64,000 nucleotides of DNA from Pantanalinema sp. GBBB05 (GTDB lineage: Bacteria; Cyanobacteriota; Cyanobacteriia; Leptolyngbyales; Leptolyngbyaceae), in assembly GCA_016743235.1 (NCBI GenBank), contig VRZD01000015.1, positions 1 to 64,000 on the forward strand. Direction: 5' to 3'. This document shows positions 8,387 to 18,422 of this stretch, piece by piece. The position numbers and the translations under genes were made by a program. The stretch's first letter is position 1. Each line of letters opens with the position of its first letter. The notes under the pieces are model-generated. The model was not told where the DNA came from. It made no database searches and was given only the letters and a program-made list of their open reading frames with translations.

Positions 8387-8911
8387 ATGATTTCCGAAGC
8401 CACTCACGCCAAAAATTTGGCTGAACTTGATGTCCTCAAGCGTTACATGGATGAGATCGGGTTGGAATCGAAGCTAGTAGAGCGATCGCCCGAAGTTCCC
8501 ATCAACGTCTTACTCACCTCGGTCGCCAAAGACAAAAAGGGTAGAGAGCGAGCGATCAATTTCTCCTACCTCCCCACCTCAGACGACGATTTAGAAGTCA
8601 TTAACCTGTTACAACTTTACACATCAGTGCCCTACGACTTCAATCTCGCCTACCGGGACGCATTGGAAAAACTATTAATGGCAATCAATGGCGTATTGGC
8701 GATCGGTCACTATAACCTCAAACCCAACAACGAATTATTCTACCGCTACATTTATATTGCTCCTAAAAATGAATTATTGAACCAGGCAGCGTTCACCGAA
8801 ACTGTGCTGCTGTTTGTTTATACCCAGGATATGTTTGTTGATTTAATTGATGCAGTTGCGAGTGGACAAAAAGATGTGCAGACTGCCCTCAAAGAACTAG
8901 AAAGTGCATAA
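8387..8911 (+). CDS. Unknown soluble protein (174 residues), possibly YbjN/chaperone-like fold
   Basis: I do not recognise a named family. The protein is acidic and soluble with no signal peptide or membrane segment. It alternates helices with strand-like stretches, for example PINVLLTSVAKDKKGRERAI, NELFYRYIYIAPKNELLN and ETVLLFVYTQDMFVDLIDAV. This alternation is reminiscent of the YbjN/type-III-chaperone-like fold, but that is only an impression. The ATG opens the longest frame and no better start is visible. It is a single-gene unit with no clear operon partner. Confidence 0.7.
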   Translation: MISEATHAKNLAELDVLKRYMDEIGLESKLVERSPEVPINVLLTSVAKDKKGRERAINFSYLPTSDDDLEVINLLQLYTSVPYDFNLAYRDALEKLLMAINGVLAIGHYNLKPNNELFYRYIYIAPKNELLNQAAFTETVLLFVYTQDMFVDLIDAVASGQKDVQTALKELESA

Positions 8912-9010
8912 AGAACTAGCTTGATTAACTAGCAAGGTGTAACATAGGCGCACCGTTCGTGCCCTTTCTCCAATTGACCTAATCAGACTCAGAGTTAGAC
9001 TGGCTAGTTT

Positions 9011-10201
9011 TCAGCCGACTAATTCCTGAAAGGCAGCTTGGTCACGCAACGGTTCAAAGGCTGTATCTGTTTTTGCCATTTCTTTACAGCGATCGCAATT
9101 AAAGTGAATCGCCTGTTGCAGGGCCGCTAAACTCAGCTCATGGTGTCCCTGAATTGCCTGACAGCGAGCTTTACCAAACCATGCCAGAGAGGAGTCTGGT
9201 TTGAGTTGGATGGCTTTATCATAGGCGGCGATTGCCTCATCAAACCGTTGCAGTTTAGCTAGCACTGTACCACGACCAAACCAGGCTTCCGAGCCATCAG
9301 GTTTAACTTGGAGGGCGCGATCGTAGGCAGCGATCGCTGGTTCATATTGCTGCAGCTTTGCCAAAATGGCGCCACGGCTTAACCAGGCTTTGGCATTCTC
9401 TGGTTCCATTTGAATAGCTTTGTCATAACAAGCGATCGCCTCTTCATAACGATTTTCAAAATACAGCGCTTTCCCTTGTTCGACATAGTCGTTGGCAGTA
9501 AACGACAATTGAGAATTTGTAGATTTTAATTGTTCTAATTGGCGAGTCAGGGCATGAATTTTTTCCTTCGCTTCCGGTGTTGCCGAATCGCGGATGGGTG
9601 AAGGCGTAATTTGAGCCAATTCTTGAATAATTTGATCTTTTTCCCGTTGCGCATCGGAAAATAGGCTTTTTAACTGGGACAGTTGCGCCTGAAATTCGAC
9701 CTCAAGCTGCTCAACTCGCTGTTGAAAGGCTGCCGTTTGTTGCTTCAGCTCTATGGCAACTTCCGCCTCCAGTTGTTGATCAACTTCTTCCTGAATTTGC
9801 CGTTTAGTTTCACCAATGATCTGGTTGATCACACTCCGACGAATGAACCAGATGCTGACAGCCGCCAGGATCGGTAAAGCCGTCAGTACACCCAACAACA
9901 CATTTAATAAGGTCGTGGTATGCCCAAACGCCCGATCGACTTCGGCTTGAATCTGTGCCCGAATCGCGATACTCCGATTAATGTCATCTTCGACCAAATC
10001 TTGCAGGTGGCGATCGTCTCGTAAGCGTTCCCACTTTACCCAGAAAGGATCTAATGGCGAATTGGGCACAGGGGAAACTGTAGCAGCGGCAGCGGAATGA
10101 GCTGGGAGTTCAGTGGAGTCAGCCATAGCCATAGGTGATCCTATAACACTAAGTGCCAGCACGATCGCCCCAATCGCCACAATTCGAGTCCACATTCTCA
10201 T
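9011..10201 (-). CDS. Membrane-anchored coiled-coil TPR protein
   Basis: The 396-residue protein starts with a signal peptide (basic start, hydrophobic core, cleavage likely after AMA near residue 27). A membrane segment follows at about 100-120 (LLNVLLGVLTALPILAAVSIWF). A long charged coiled coil covers about 125-235. Four TPR units follow, three of them with the pattern A-x-A-W-x-x-R/K-G and Y-D-x-A-I-Q. It ends with a Cys-containing TPR cap (FNCDRCKEMAKTD). The likely role is a protein-interaction scaffold at the inner or thylakoid membrane. No partner is suggested by neighbours. Family known, partner unknown. Confidence 0.85.
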   Translation of the reverse strand: MRMWTRIVAIGAIVLALSVIGSPMAMADSTELPAHSAAAATVSPVPNSPLDPFWVKWERLRDDRHLQDLVEDDINRSIAIRAQIQAEVDRAFGHTTTLLNVLLGVLTALPILAAVSIWFIRRSVINQIIGETKRQIQEEVDQQLEAEVAIELKQQTAAFQQRVEQLEVEFQAQLSQLKSLFSDAQREKDQIIQELAQITPSPIRDSATPEAKEKIHALTRQLEQLKSTNSQLSFTANDYVEQGKALYFENRYEEAIACYDKAIQMEPENAKAWLSRGAILAKLQQYEPAIAAYDRALQVKPDGSEAWFGRGTVLAKLQRFDEAIAAYDKAIQLKPDSSLAWFGKARCQAIQGHHELSLAALQQAIHFNCDRCKEMAKTDTAFEPLRDQAAFQELVG

Positions 10202-10312
10202 AGCATTCGTTAGCAGAGGTGAATGATCCGGTGTTCCTGCATTAAAGGAATTTAGTGATAGCGTAGCCCTAAGCCTACAAGATATATTTTTGTGGTAGTA
10301 AAATTGATACGA

Positions 10313-10350
10313 CGACCGGTCGATTTAAAATTTGAACGATAGCCGTTCAA
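10313..10350 (+). promoter_or_regulatory. Two palindromes upstream of the multi-sensor kinase, candidate operators
   Basis: CGACCGGTCG (10313-10322) is a perfect 10-bp palindrome. TTGAACG-N5-CGTTCAA (10332-10350) is a perfect inverted repeat. Both lie within 100 bp of the kinase start, in the gap shared with the divergent TPR gene. They look like binding sites for dimeric regulators, but no regulator can be named. Confidence 0.4.
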
Positions 10351-10408
10351 GTTTGATTCGCGTTACCTCGCCCCCTCCTAGCCAGCGTTGCCCCAGATTG
10401 AGTTTATC

Positions 10409-13400
10409 ATGCAGCCCTCTCCGCTCGTTGAGTTGCCGACGTTAGAGCAAGTTCTCGATCGTGCACCGCTCAAGGTGACAGCCGAAACCTTGGTATTAGA
10501 CATCCTTGACTTAATGGGTAACGCAGCCAGATGCACCAGTACAGTCAGCTATACCAAGTCTAGGAGTTGTGTCTTGGTGACGGAACAGCAGCGGTTAGTC
10601 GGGATTTTAACGGCTCATGACGTTGTGCGGTTAATGGCAACCCGGACAGATTACCCCTCATTGCATGTGTCTGAGGTCATGGTTCAACCCGTGATTACCT
10701 TGCCACTCTCAACCCCAACTCCAGCCCTAGCCGCCCTATCGTTAATGCAACAACAACGGATTCGTCACTTGCCAGTCATTGATGAGTCGGGAACCCCTAT
10801 CGGATTAATTACCCAAAACAGCTTATTGCAAGCATTCGATCCAGTGAGATGGGTAGAAAGCCTACAAGCACTGCAAGGATTGGCACAGAAGCAAATGGTA
10901 TGGCGGAGCACCCAAGACGAACTGGAGCAACGGGTCGCCAAGCGAACGGCTGAGCTAGTGTTAGCTAACGCCTATTTACGACAACGGGAAACCCAGTGGC
11001 AGGGATTATTTGACAACGCCCTAGATGCGATCGCGATTACAGATGATGCAGGCCGCTATATCGATGCCAATCCAGCCGCCTGTGCCTTATTTGGAGTGGC
11101 TAAAGCAGATCTTTTGGGTCTGAGCATCGCCGACTTTTCCGCTCCTGAGATGGACTTTGAGCAAGTCTGGCAAACTTTCCTGCAACAGGGAGCCATGTCG
11201 GGACAGTTTTGCCTATATCGTCGAGATGGAACGGTACGGGAAGTAGAATTTAATGCCGTGGCTCATTTCATCCCCCATCGCCATCTTTCTATTTTGCGGG
11301 ATATGAGCGATCGGCAGCAAATCGCAGCTGACCTGCGCCACAGTGAAGCCCGGTTCCGCAGCATTTTTGAGAATGCTGGCATCGGCATTGTGGTTGCCTC
11401 TCCACCCAACTTTAAAGCGACCCCCAGTAATCGATCGTTCCAACAGTTTTTAGGCTACAGTGCCACAGAGTTGGCTGAGCTGGATTTCACGGATTTTACG
11501 CATCCAGAGGATCTCGCGCAAGAGGCACTTCTAGTTGAAGAGTGTAGAACTGGCAACCGCAGCGGTTACCAAATTGAAAAACGGTTTATTCGCAAAGATA
11601 ACAAATGTGTTTGGGGCAGACTAACTGCCACAATTTTGCGCGATCCGACCGGGCAACTTCAACTGGCGATCGTCATGGTTGAAGATATTAACGATCGCAA
11701 ACATGCTGAGATGAGTTTGCAACAACAATTGGTTCGGGATCAGCTCATTGCCGAAATGACTCATTCCATTCGACAAACCCTGGATGTGGATGAAGTTTTA
11801 CAACGAACGGTGGATCAAGTTCGGCAAATCCTCCATACCGATCGCGTCGTGATCTTTCGCTTTCAACCCAATTGGCAGGGTACGGTCGTAACCGAATCAG
11901 TGGATCCCCAATGGACGCCCATCCTCTCGACTACTTTCTCTGATCCTTGTTTTAGCGATCGCTACATTGAACCCTATCGTCAGGGACGCATATCGACCAT
12001 TTGTGATCTACAGGCTGAGCAGCTTGAAGCGTGTTATGTCGAATTGCTAGGGCATTTTCAGGTGCAAGCTCATCTAGTCGTGCCAATTCGGCAAGGCAAC
12101 CAGTTGTGGGGTTTGTTGATTGCCCATCACTGTATCAGCCCTCGACAATGGCATTACGAAGAAATTGAATTGCTGCGGCAGCTTGCAGATCAAGTGGGCA
12201 TTGCCATTTACCAGTCTGAACTATATCAGCAAACTTGCCATGAACTATTAGAGCGGCAACGCATCCAGGATGCTCTTCAGGAAAGTGAAGAACGCTTTCG
12301 CTCCCTGAGTACCTCTGCACCCGTGGGAATTTTGCAGATGAATGCAGATGGCATCTGCTTATATGCCAATGCCCGTTGGCAAGAAATGGCTGGACTCAAA
12401 CAAGGAGATTGTTTAGGCAATGGTTGGATGCAAACCATTCATCCAGCAGATCAACAAGCGGTCGCAGTAGTCTGGGAAATGCTGCTTCAGCAACACCAGG
12501 AATGGTCTTGGGAGTTTCGCTTATTAGCCCCCAAACAACAGATCCGGTGGATAGCAGCGCATGCAGCTCCCATGCGATCGAGCGCTGGTGAGATCATCGG
12601 TTATGTCAGTACACAAATCGATATTACCGAGCGCAAACAGGCAGAGGTAGCACTTCAGGAGAAAAAGCAACTAGAGGCCCAGTTCTATCGTGCCCAACGG
12701 TTGGAAAGTCTAGGCACGTTAGCGAGTGGCATTGCTCATGACTTGAATAATGTGTTCACCCCAATTCTGGTGCTTTCCCAACTTCTGGCGCAGAAATTGC
12801 CAGCGCTAGACACCCGATCGCGGGAGATCTTAGATACCTTGCAAGATAGTGCTAGACATGGAGCTGGGTTAATTCATCAAATTTTGACGTTTACCCGTGG
12901 CACTGAAGGCGATCGCATTCTGGTACAAGCTAGCCAATTATTGCTAGAGATAGCAAAAGTCATTGAACAAACCTTTCCCAAATCAATTGCAATTTGTAAA
13001 CATATTCCTGCCTCAGGGCTACGGGCGATCGAGGCGGATCCAACTCAACTGCACCAAGTCATCATGAATCTGTGTATTAATGCCCGTGATGCCATGCCCA
13101 ATGGTGGAACTCTCACCCTGTCAGCCGAAGACCACTATATCCACGAGCAACTAGCCCGCTTAAACCTGGATGCGCAGGTTGGAAACTATGTCTTAATTAC
13201 AGTCACTGATACCGGAGTGGGTATGACCCCAGAACTGGTCGATCGTATTTTTGATCCATTTTTTACCACCAAAGAACCTGGTAAAGGCACAGGGTTAGGG
13301 CTGGCAACCGTCCTAGGGATTGTCAAAAACCATGGTGGGTTCTTACAGGTCACTAGCCAGATTGGGCAAGGTAGCCAATTCAAAGTGTATTTGCCTGCTG

Positions 13401-13426
13401 AGCAAACTGACATCCCCCCATCGTAG
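10409..13426 (+). CDS. Multi-sensor histidine kinase: CBS-CBS-PAS-PAS-GAF-PAS-HisKA-HATPase
   Basis: About 1005 residues with paired CBS domains at ~18-145 (EVMVQPVITLPL), a coiled linker, PAS domains at ~200-300 and ~310-425 and ~625-745, and a phytochrome-like GAF at ~445-615. The HisKA His is in SGIAHDLNN (~776), and the ATPase part has NARDA, DTGVGM and GTGLGLA. The GAF reads DRVVIFRF...LEACYVELL, so the canonical bilin-binding Cys position (~541) is filled, and a linear tetrapyrrole chromophore is possible. There is no receiver domain, so the signal must go to a separate regulator. The ATG is preferred over an upstream TTG. Confidence 0.9.
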   Translation: MQPSPLVELPTLEQVLDRAPLKVTAETLVLDILDLMGNAARCTSTVSYTKSRSCVLVTEQQRLVGILTAHDVVRLMATRTDYPSLHVSEVMVQPVITLPLSTPTPALAALSLMQQQRIRHLPVIDESGTPIGLITQNSLLQAFDPVRWVESLQALQGLAQKQMVWRSTQDELEQRVAKRTAELVLANAYLRQRETQWQGLFDNALDAIAITDDAGRYIDANPAACALFGVAKADLLGLSIADFSAPEMDFEQVWQTFLQQGAMSGQFCLYRRDGTVREVEFNAVAHFIPHRHLSILRDMSDRQQIAADLRHSEARFRSIFENAGIGIVVASPPNFKATPSNRSFQQFLGYSATELAELDFTDFTHPEDLAQEALLVEECRTGNRSGYQIEKRFIRKDNKCVWGRLTATILRDPTGQLQLAIVMVEDINDRKHAEMSLQQQLVRDQLIAEMTHSIRQTLDVDEVLQRTVDQVRQILHTDRVVIFRFQPNWQGTVVTESVDPQWTPILSTTFSDPCFSDRYIEPYRQGRISTICDLQAEQLEACYVELLGHFQVQAHLVVPIRQGNQLWGLLIAHHCISPRQWHYEEIELLRQLADQVGIAIYQSELYQQTCHELLERQRIQDALQESEERFRSLSTSAPVGILQMNADGICLYANARWQEMAGLKQGDCLGNGWMQTIHPADQQAVAVVWEMLLQQHQEWSWEFRLLAPKQQIRWIAAHAAPMRSSAGEIIGYVSTQIDITERKQAEVALQEKKQLEAQFYRAQRLESLGTLASGIAHDLNNVFTPILVLSQLLAQKLPALDTRSREILDTLQDSARHGAGLIHQILTFTRGTEGDRILVQASQLLLEIAKVIEQTFPKSIAICKHIPASGLRAIEADPTQLHQVIMNLCINARDAMPNGGTLTLSAEDHYIHEQLARLNLDAQVGNYVLITVTDTGVGMTPELVDRIFDPFFTTKEPGKGTGLGLATVLGIVKNHGGFLQVTSQIGQGSQFKVYLPAEQTDIPPS

Positions 13427-13668
13427 ATTAACCGTTAATGACCGAGAGATGCACACGATAGCCATTATGGGGATATTCTCATCCCTGCTACGGGTAGGCA
13501 TTCACCATTCCTAACCATAATTTCATCAAACCAGTGAATTTTGATGAACAATCGTTGAAGCCAACTGGCAGTCTCACAGTTCCTTTACAACTTACCCACG
13601 ACAATAGGCAGAGATTCAGTACGGTTTTGCTGCAAAGTCAATCTATCCACCGATGGGGAGGATTAAAC

Positions 13669-14259
13669 ATGCCAAACATGACTTCTAATGCGGGGTCTAC
13701 TAAGCCTATTGCTGTCGCCTCTCCATTACAGGTACTTGAAGAGTTGACTCATCTTCAGCGACAATCCAGTAGCCAAACTCTCAGCAGTATCTACATCTAC
13801 GATCTGGTCGATCAATGTAACATTTGTTCCAGTCAATCGATCACCAGCCTATTAGGCTATGCCCCCAATCATCCTCAGGTTATGGAAGAGATGGGATGTG
13901 CCCATTTAATCCATCCAGATGATTTAGAGCAGGTCGCTGCGCATTTTCAAAAATTTGCCACTCTCACCGCTGGCAAAGTAATTGAGGTGGAGTATCGAAT
14001 GCTGCGATCGAATGGTGAGTGGCGCTGGCTCCATTCTCAGGAAACAGTATTTGTCCAAGCAAGCAATGGGTTGCCGTTACAAGTGTTAGGGCTAATTCAA
14101 GATATTACAGATGCCCCGTTCGAGAATAGACAACAAACTGGGGTTGCTCATGTGATTCACCATCTCTCTGATTATGTCACGGTCAACAATCAAACAAGAC
14201 TGATCGCCAATAATATATATTCCCTACTAGAACGGAGCACTGCTTCTAGTCGGGTATAG
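13669..14259 (+). CDS. Stand-alone PAS-domain protein
   Basis: The start is fixed by a strong ribosome site (GGGGAGG, 8 nt before the ATG), although the frame stays open further upstream. The ~196-residue protein has one PAS_3-type fold at about 45-150: SSQSITSLLGYAP, HPDDLEQVAAHF, EVEYRMLRSNGEWRWLHSQE and LGLIQDITD. No kinase, GGDEF or other output domain follows; the C-terminal ~40 residues are polar. It lies between two sensor kinases, downstream of the PAS/GAF kinase, so it may be an accessory sensor for one of them. That pairing is inference from position. Confidence 0.78.
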   Translation: MPNMTSNAGSTKPIAVASPLQVLEELTHLQRQSSSQTLSSIYIYDLVDQCNICSSQSITSLLGYAPNHPQVMEEMGCAHLIHPDDLEQVAAHFQKFATLTAGKVIEVEYRMLRSNGEWRWLHSQETVFVQASNGLPLQVLGLIQDITDAPFENRQQTGVAHVIHHLSDYVTVNNQTRLIANNIYSLLERSTASSRV

Positions 14260-14310
14260 GCACTGGGTCATCCCTAAGGACAGTAAGCGAGTGGGCTGGT
14301 TCAAGGCGCG

Positions 14311-16197
14311 TTAACAGTCCTCTAAATTGGCTAACTTGACCGTAAAGTAGACGTGATTGTTGCTACTAGTTACCTCGATCGAGCCAGCCAAGTATTCAAC
14401 CAAGCGTTTGACTAATGCCAACCCTAGACCAGTTCCACCATACTTCCAGGGATCACTATTAGGGATTCGATAAAACTTATCAAAGATATGCTCGCGATCA
14501 CGGTCAGAAATTTCTATTCCAGAATTACTAACCATCAATAAAAACGTCGGAGAGGGGGGAACTGCCTCTAGTGGCTCTTGTTCTACTTCTAAGGTGGTTA
14601 CGGCGATCGTGATCGTTTCTCCTGCCGGCGTATATTTACAAGCATTCTGGACTAATTCAGTCAAAATCCGGTTCAAAAGTGCCAGGTCTGTCCTCAATGG
14701 AGGAACCCAAGTGGGGATATGAATGTGTAACTGTTGTTGTTGCTGCTGAACTCGTTCTCTAAACGATTCTGCCACCTGAGGAACCCATTCTTGTAGCACC
14801 ACATCAGTTAAAACACTGGGTGGTGTTTCTTCCTCAAGTCGAACAAAATCTAGCAAGTTATTGATCAAGCTAGTTTCCCGCTGACATTCATGACCCAAAA
14901 TTTGTAAATAGTGAATAGCTTTAGAGAAACTCAAATGGCTTAAAATAACCTCTCGCTCAAGCTCTGAGCGCACTCCCACGTTAGCGACACCTAACACTGT
15001 TTTTAGCATCTGTACTGCCATTTTGATGGTTGCCATCGGTGAGCGCAGCTCATGTGAAATGGTGCTGAGAAAATCATCTTTAAGCTGATTTAACCGTTCT
15101 AATTCATGGACTTGGGCTTGTACAGCTTCATGTAATCGAGCTTGCCGCAGCGCGATCGCACACTGATTGGCAACTTGCTGCACTAGCCGAACTTCCAGAT
15201 CCGTAAATGGTGCGGCTGTTCGATAAAGTCGAATATCTCCCAGGACACGTTGATCATCGACGATCGGGCAAGCCAAAACCAGAGCCGCAGCTTGTATATC
15301 AGGTAAGCAGTGAGACGGATGTAAACAACAAAATTGAAACGTTTTACCCTGCAAAAGCTGGTCATACAGCTCCGGAGATTCAGCCATCGGTATAACCTTA
15401 TCAGCCGCCACAGTCACCTGAGCCTGAGCATACTCATAACCAACAGTGGCAGTCGCTTGAGCTAGATTGTACAGGCTAGTGCTACATCGCCTAGCGTCTA
15501 ATCCTTGAGCAAGTTCTTGCACAACGGTCGCGAGAATTTGATGCTCGTCAAGGCTATCGCGGACCTTGTCTGTAATTCGCTTGAGTAACGCCTCAAAGTC
15601 CAATGCCTTCTGAAGTTGAGCAGTGTGCTCCTGAATCCGTTGCTCTTGTTCTGCATACAGTTGAACATTTTCTAGAGCAATGGCAGCCGTATCCGCCAAG
15701 GTTTGAAGTAACTCCAGTTGTTCAGAAGTGGGAGTGTGGTGGGTTGCCCAGTAGTTACCAATTGCCCCGATCGGATCACGGGTACGGATTGGCACCATAG
15801 CTAAACTTTTAACAAATGTAGGGCGATAGGCATCCGCTGGGATACGGGGATCCGCATAAATGTCCTCAATGACTACGGACTGTTGATTTAACATCACCCA
15901 ACCGCTAATACAGGCACTCATCGGAAACCGTCCACCCTTCCACAGGGGACTAATGGCATCTTCGTCGGCATAGTAACATTGGTCTTGATCACGGAGGACG
16001 AACGTTGCGCCATCAGCACCGGTTAGTTGGCGGGCTGCCGTTCTTACAGCCGCCATGATAGTATCCAAATCACGAGCAACGGTTAGTTGTTGAATAACTT
16101 GAATGAGATGGTGTAATCGCTGGTTGAGATTATGAACTTCTGTGTCAACCAGATTAGAATCACTCATCGTCTGGCTATGGCTCAGACTACTTTTCAT
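14311..16197 (-). CDS. GAF-GAF sensor histidine kinase
   Basis: 628 residues. The N-terminal half has a GAF domain (~20-185, with LTGADGATFVLRDQ and ENVQLYAEQEQ) and a second GAF-like region (~205-355, CPIVDDQRVLGDIRLY). The HisKA box DDFLSTISHELRSPM places the phospho-His near 382. The ATPase part has QNACKYTPAGE and GGTGLGLALVKRL. There is no membrane segment, so it is a cytosolic kinase. It converges with the PAS gene and has no adjacent response regulator. The ligand of the GAF domains is unknown; no bilin Cys motif is visible. Confidence 0.88.
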   Translation of the reverse strand: MKSSLSHSQTMSDSNLVDTEVHNLNQRLHHLIQVIQQLTVARDLDTIMAAVRTAARQLTGADGATFVLRDQDQCYYADEDAISPLWKGGRFPMSACISGWVMLNQQSVVIEDIYADPRIPADAYRPTFVKSLAMVPIRTRDPIGAIGNYWATHHTPTSEQLELLQTLADTAAIALENVQLYAEQEQRIQEHTAQLQKALDFEALLKRITDKVRDSLDEHQILATVVQELAQGLDARRCSTSLYNLAQATATVGYEYAQAQVTVAADKVIPMAESPELYDQLLQGKTFQFCCLHPSHCLPDIQAAALVLACPIVDDQRVLGDIRLYRTAAPFTDLEVRLVQQVANQCAIALRQARLHEAVQAQVHELERLNQLKDDFLSTISHELRSPMATIKMAVQMLKTVLGVANVGVRSELEREVILSHLSFSKAIHYLQILGHECQRETSLINNLLDFVRLEEETPPSVLTDVVLQEWVPQVAESFRERVQQQQQQLHIHIPTWVPPLRTDLALLNRILTELVQNACKYTPAGETITIAVTTLEVEQEPLEAVPPSPTFLLMVSNSGIEISDRDREHIFDKFYRIPNSDPWKYGGTGLGLALVKRLVEYLAGSIEVTSSNNHVYFTVKLANLEDC

Positions 16198-16790
16198 AAC
16201 AATAACACTTGAGGCCTGAAGCCGTTCTTTACTCTATTTTCACATAAGCACTTTCAGGCAATAAGGGAGAACTTACTGATCAGAAAAACCTGGCACTTTT
16301 TCCCATATCTGTGGAATTGCTCTGGCACAACTGCTTTATATCCAGCAGCCATAAGAGGGATCGGGATTTGCGGATTGACTCTTAATAAATTGTTAACAAA
16401 ACCAACTATTTGTATGGAAGAACAGATTTTTATCTAAAAATAGGGAAACAATATCGCTTGAAGAACGAATATTCCTATGCGATCGCACTGTTGAAAACAT
16501 GCATTTAGCTATTACCCTTCCTGTCATCTGGGTTTAGCGGCAAACCTACTGAACAAATGTTTGGCAAGTGATTCAGCTAACAGGATCTATGATTGAACAG
16601 CCTGATTTACAGCTCTGCTAACCGTTAGCGGAACATCATCTCGGAACCTGAGTCTTAAATAGTCTCCCCCTAGAATTAGGTATCCCGATCGTAGCCAAAC
16701 TATTGTCGTTACTTCTTGGCTAATCGAGTTAACTCTTAGCTTGGAAGAGGACTCAGTTTAAACTATCTTGAGGAGTCATCACTGATCACA
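16198..16790. other. Intergenic region (about 590 bp) without a recognised gene
   Basis: Both flanking genes read outward from this region, so it should hold two divergent promoters. It is AT-rich with scattered TAATAAATTGTTAAC-like stretches. I see no conserved frame, tRNA, strong hairpin or repeat in it. Confidence 0.5.
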
Positions 16791-18326
16791 ATGTTGGATT
16801 TATCAAGCTTGATTCAGGTTATCTGTCATCAGCCTATAGGCAAATCACTGGCGACCATTCTGACCACCCCTATCGCATTATTGTCAGCTGCCAGTTTTGA
16901 GGTTGGGCAAGCGGCGCCAATACCACCCATCACAATCGCTCAGACCACTGCTGGAGTTTGTCCAGCCCAATTACCAGCGGCCCTAAATCGAATTGCCACT
17001 CGATCGTCCGTGCAGTGGAGTGTGTTAGTACAGAGCCAAGGTGCAGCAGGCAATCGGACAAATCTTTATAACCGCAATGCAGCAGCGCTACTGGCTCCTG
17101 CCTCCAATAACAAGTTACTGACCACCGCCGCAGCTTTAACTAAATTGGGTCCGCAGTACCGCTTGCGGACTGTAGTTACGGGATCGGGTAATGGTGCTAA
17201 CTTAAACACCTTACGCATTATTGGTCAGGGTGACCCAAGTTTAACGACGATACAATTGAATAACTTAGTGCAGCAATTAAGTCGCAAAGGCATTCGGCAA
17301 GTTACTCAGTTGATTGGCGATGATACTTATTTCCGTGGTGCTGCGATCAATCCCAATTGGCAAGCAGATGACACGCTAGCAGGATACGGAGCCCCCGTAA
17401 ATAGCTTGATGCTCAACCAAAACTCGATCGGATTAACCCTATTTCCCCAACGAGTTGGACAGCCGTTACGAATTCAGTGGGACGATCCAACCGATGCCAG
17501 TGATTGGCGGATTAATAATCGCACGACTACTGTGTCTGCCAGTCAAGGCGAGTATGTCGATGCCTATCGGACTGGGAATGCCTGGGTGGTGACGGTTGAA
17601 GGACAATTGCGAGCAGGCTCCGCCTCTGAATTGGTAGCGGCATCAATTCCTAATCCCGGCAATTATCTGATCCAGAAGTTCCGGAGTGCATTGGCTAAAG
17701 CCAATATTCAGGTCAACCAAGCCACCGTTGTCAAATCAAGTTCAGCACCTCCTGGAGAAACGGAATTAGCCGCGATCGAGTCTCCGCCACTCTCCCAATT
17801 GCTGCAAGAAACCAATCGAGAAAGTAACAATACTTATGCTGAAGCCTTATTAAAAACAGTGGGTAGAATACAATCCCCGATAAACCAGGATGCCACTGCC
17901 GCTGGAGTTGCTGCAATTAAAGCCGTCTTGACTCCCTTAGGAGTAAATCCTAATCGTTACAATATGGTTGATGGTTCTGGGTTAGCTGCCCGAAACCGTG
18001 CTAGTGCCGAAGCCTTTGTGCAAACTCTGCAAGCAATGGCGCAATCTCCCTATGCCACGGTTTTTCAAGCTTCCTTACCTGTAGCCGGAGTGAGCGGAAC
18101 TTTAAAAAACCGATTTCGGAATACGCCAGTCCAGGGACGGTTGCAGGCAAAAACAGGGACGATCGGCGGTGTCGTATCGCTCTCCGGCTATCTCACTCCC
18201 CCTAACTACTCTCCGGTTGTCTTAAGTATCATTGGGAACTACGGGAACGATTCCGCCGCCAACGTTCGGCAAGATGTCGATGATATGGTGCTAACGATCG
18301 CCCGGTTACGAGCTTGTGGGACATAA
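16791..18326 (+). CDS. dacB: D-alanyl-D-alanine carboxypeptidase/endopeptidase PBP4
   Basis: 511 residues, normal length for peptidase family S13. The active-site motifs are complete: S-N-N-K (SxxK) in APASNNKLLT, SNN in RESNNTYAEALL, and KTG in LQAKTGTIGG. The N-terminus has a hydrophobic stretch around residues 15-40, consistent with export to the periplasm. The enzyme removes the terminal D-Ala or opens cross-links of peptidoglycan. It is better preserved than the PBP4-like gene at 3.3-4.7 kb, so this is likely the main DacB. Confidence 0.92.
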   Translation: MLDLSSLIQVICHQPIGKSLATILTTPIALLSAASFEVGQAAPIPPITIAQTTAGVCPAQLPAALNRIATRSSVQWSVLVQSQGAAGNRTNLYNRNAAALLAPASNNKLLTTAAALTKLGPQYRLRTVVTGSGNGANLNTLRIIGQGDPSLTTIQLNNLVQQLSRKGIRQVTQLIGDDTYFRGAAINPNWQADDTLAGYGAPVNSLMLNQNSIGLTLFPQRVGQPLRIQWDDPTDASDWRINNRTTTVSASQGEYVDAYRTGNAWVVTVEGQLRAGSASELVAASIPNPGNYLIQKFRSALAKANIQVNQATVVKSSSAPPGETELAAIESPPLSQLLQETNRESNNTYAEALLKTVGRIQSPINQDATAAGVAAIKAVLTPLGVNPNRYNMVDGSGLAARNRASAEAFVQTLQAMAQSPYATVFQASLPVAGVSGTLKNRFRNTPVQGRLQAKTGTIGGVVSLSGYLTPPNYSPVVLSIIGNYGNDSAANVRQDVDDMVLTIARLRACGT

Positions 18327-18330
18327 ACAA

Positions 18331-18369
18331 AATCCCCCCTATGCTGCTGTTCATCTAAGCATAGAGGGG
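18331..18369 (-). terminator. Intergenic hairpin between convergent genes
   Basis: CCCCCCTATGCT and AGCATAGAGGGG pair over 12 positions with one mismatch and a 12-nt loop. On the minus strand the stem is followed by ATTTTGTTT, so it probably terminates the acidic small gene and may also end dacB. Confidence 0.65.
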
Positions 18370-18422
18370 AGCTGCCAACTAGAGCATAGAAGGGAAATCA
18401 GGTACCAAACCCAAACATCAGG

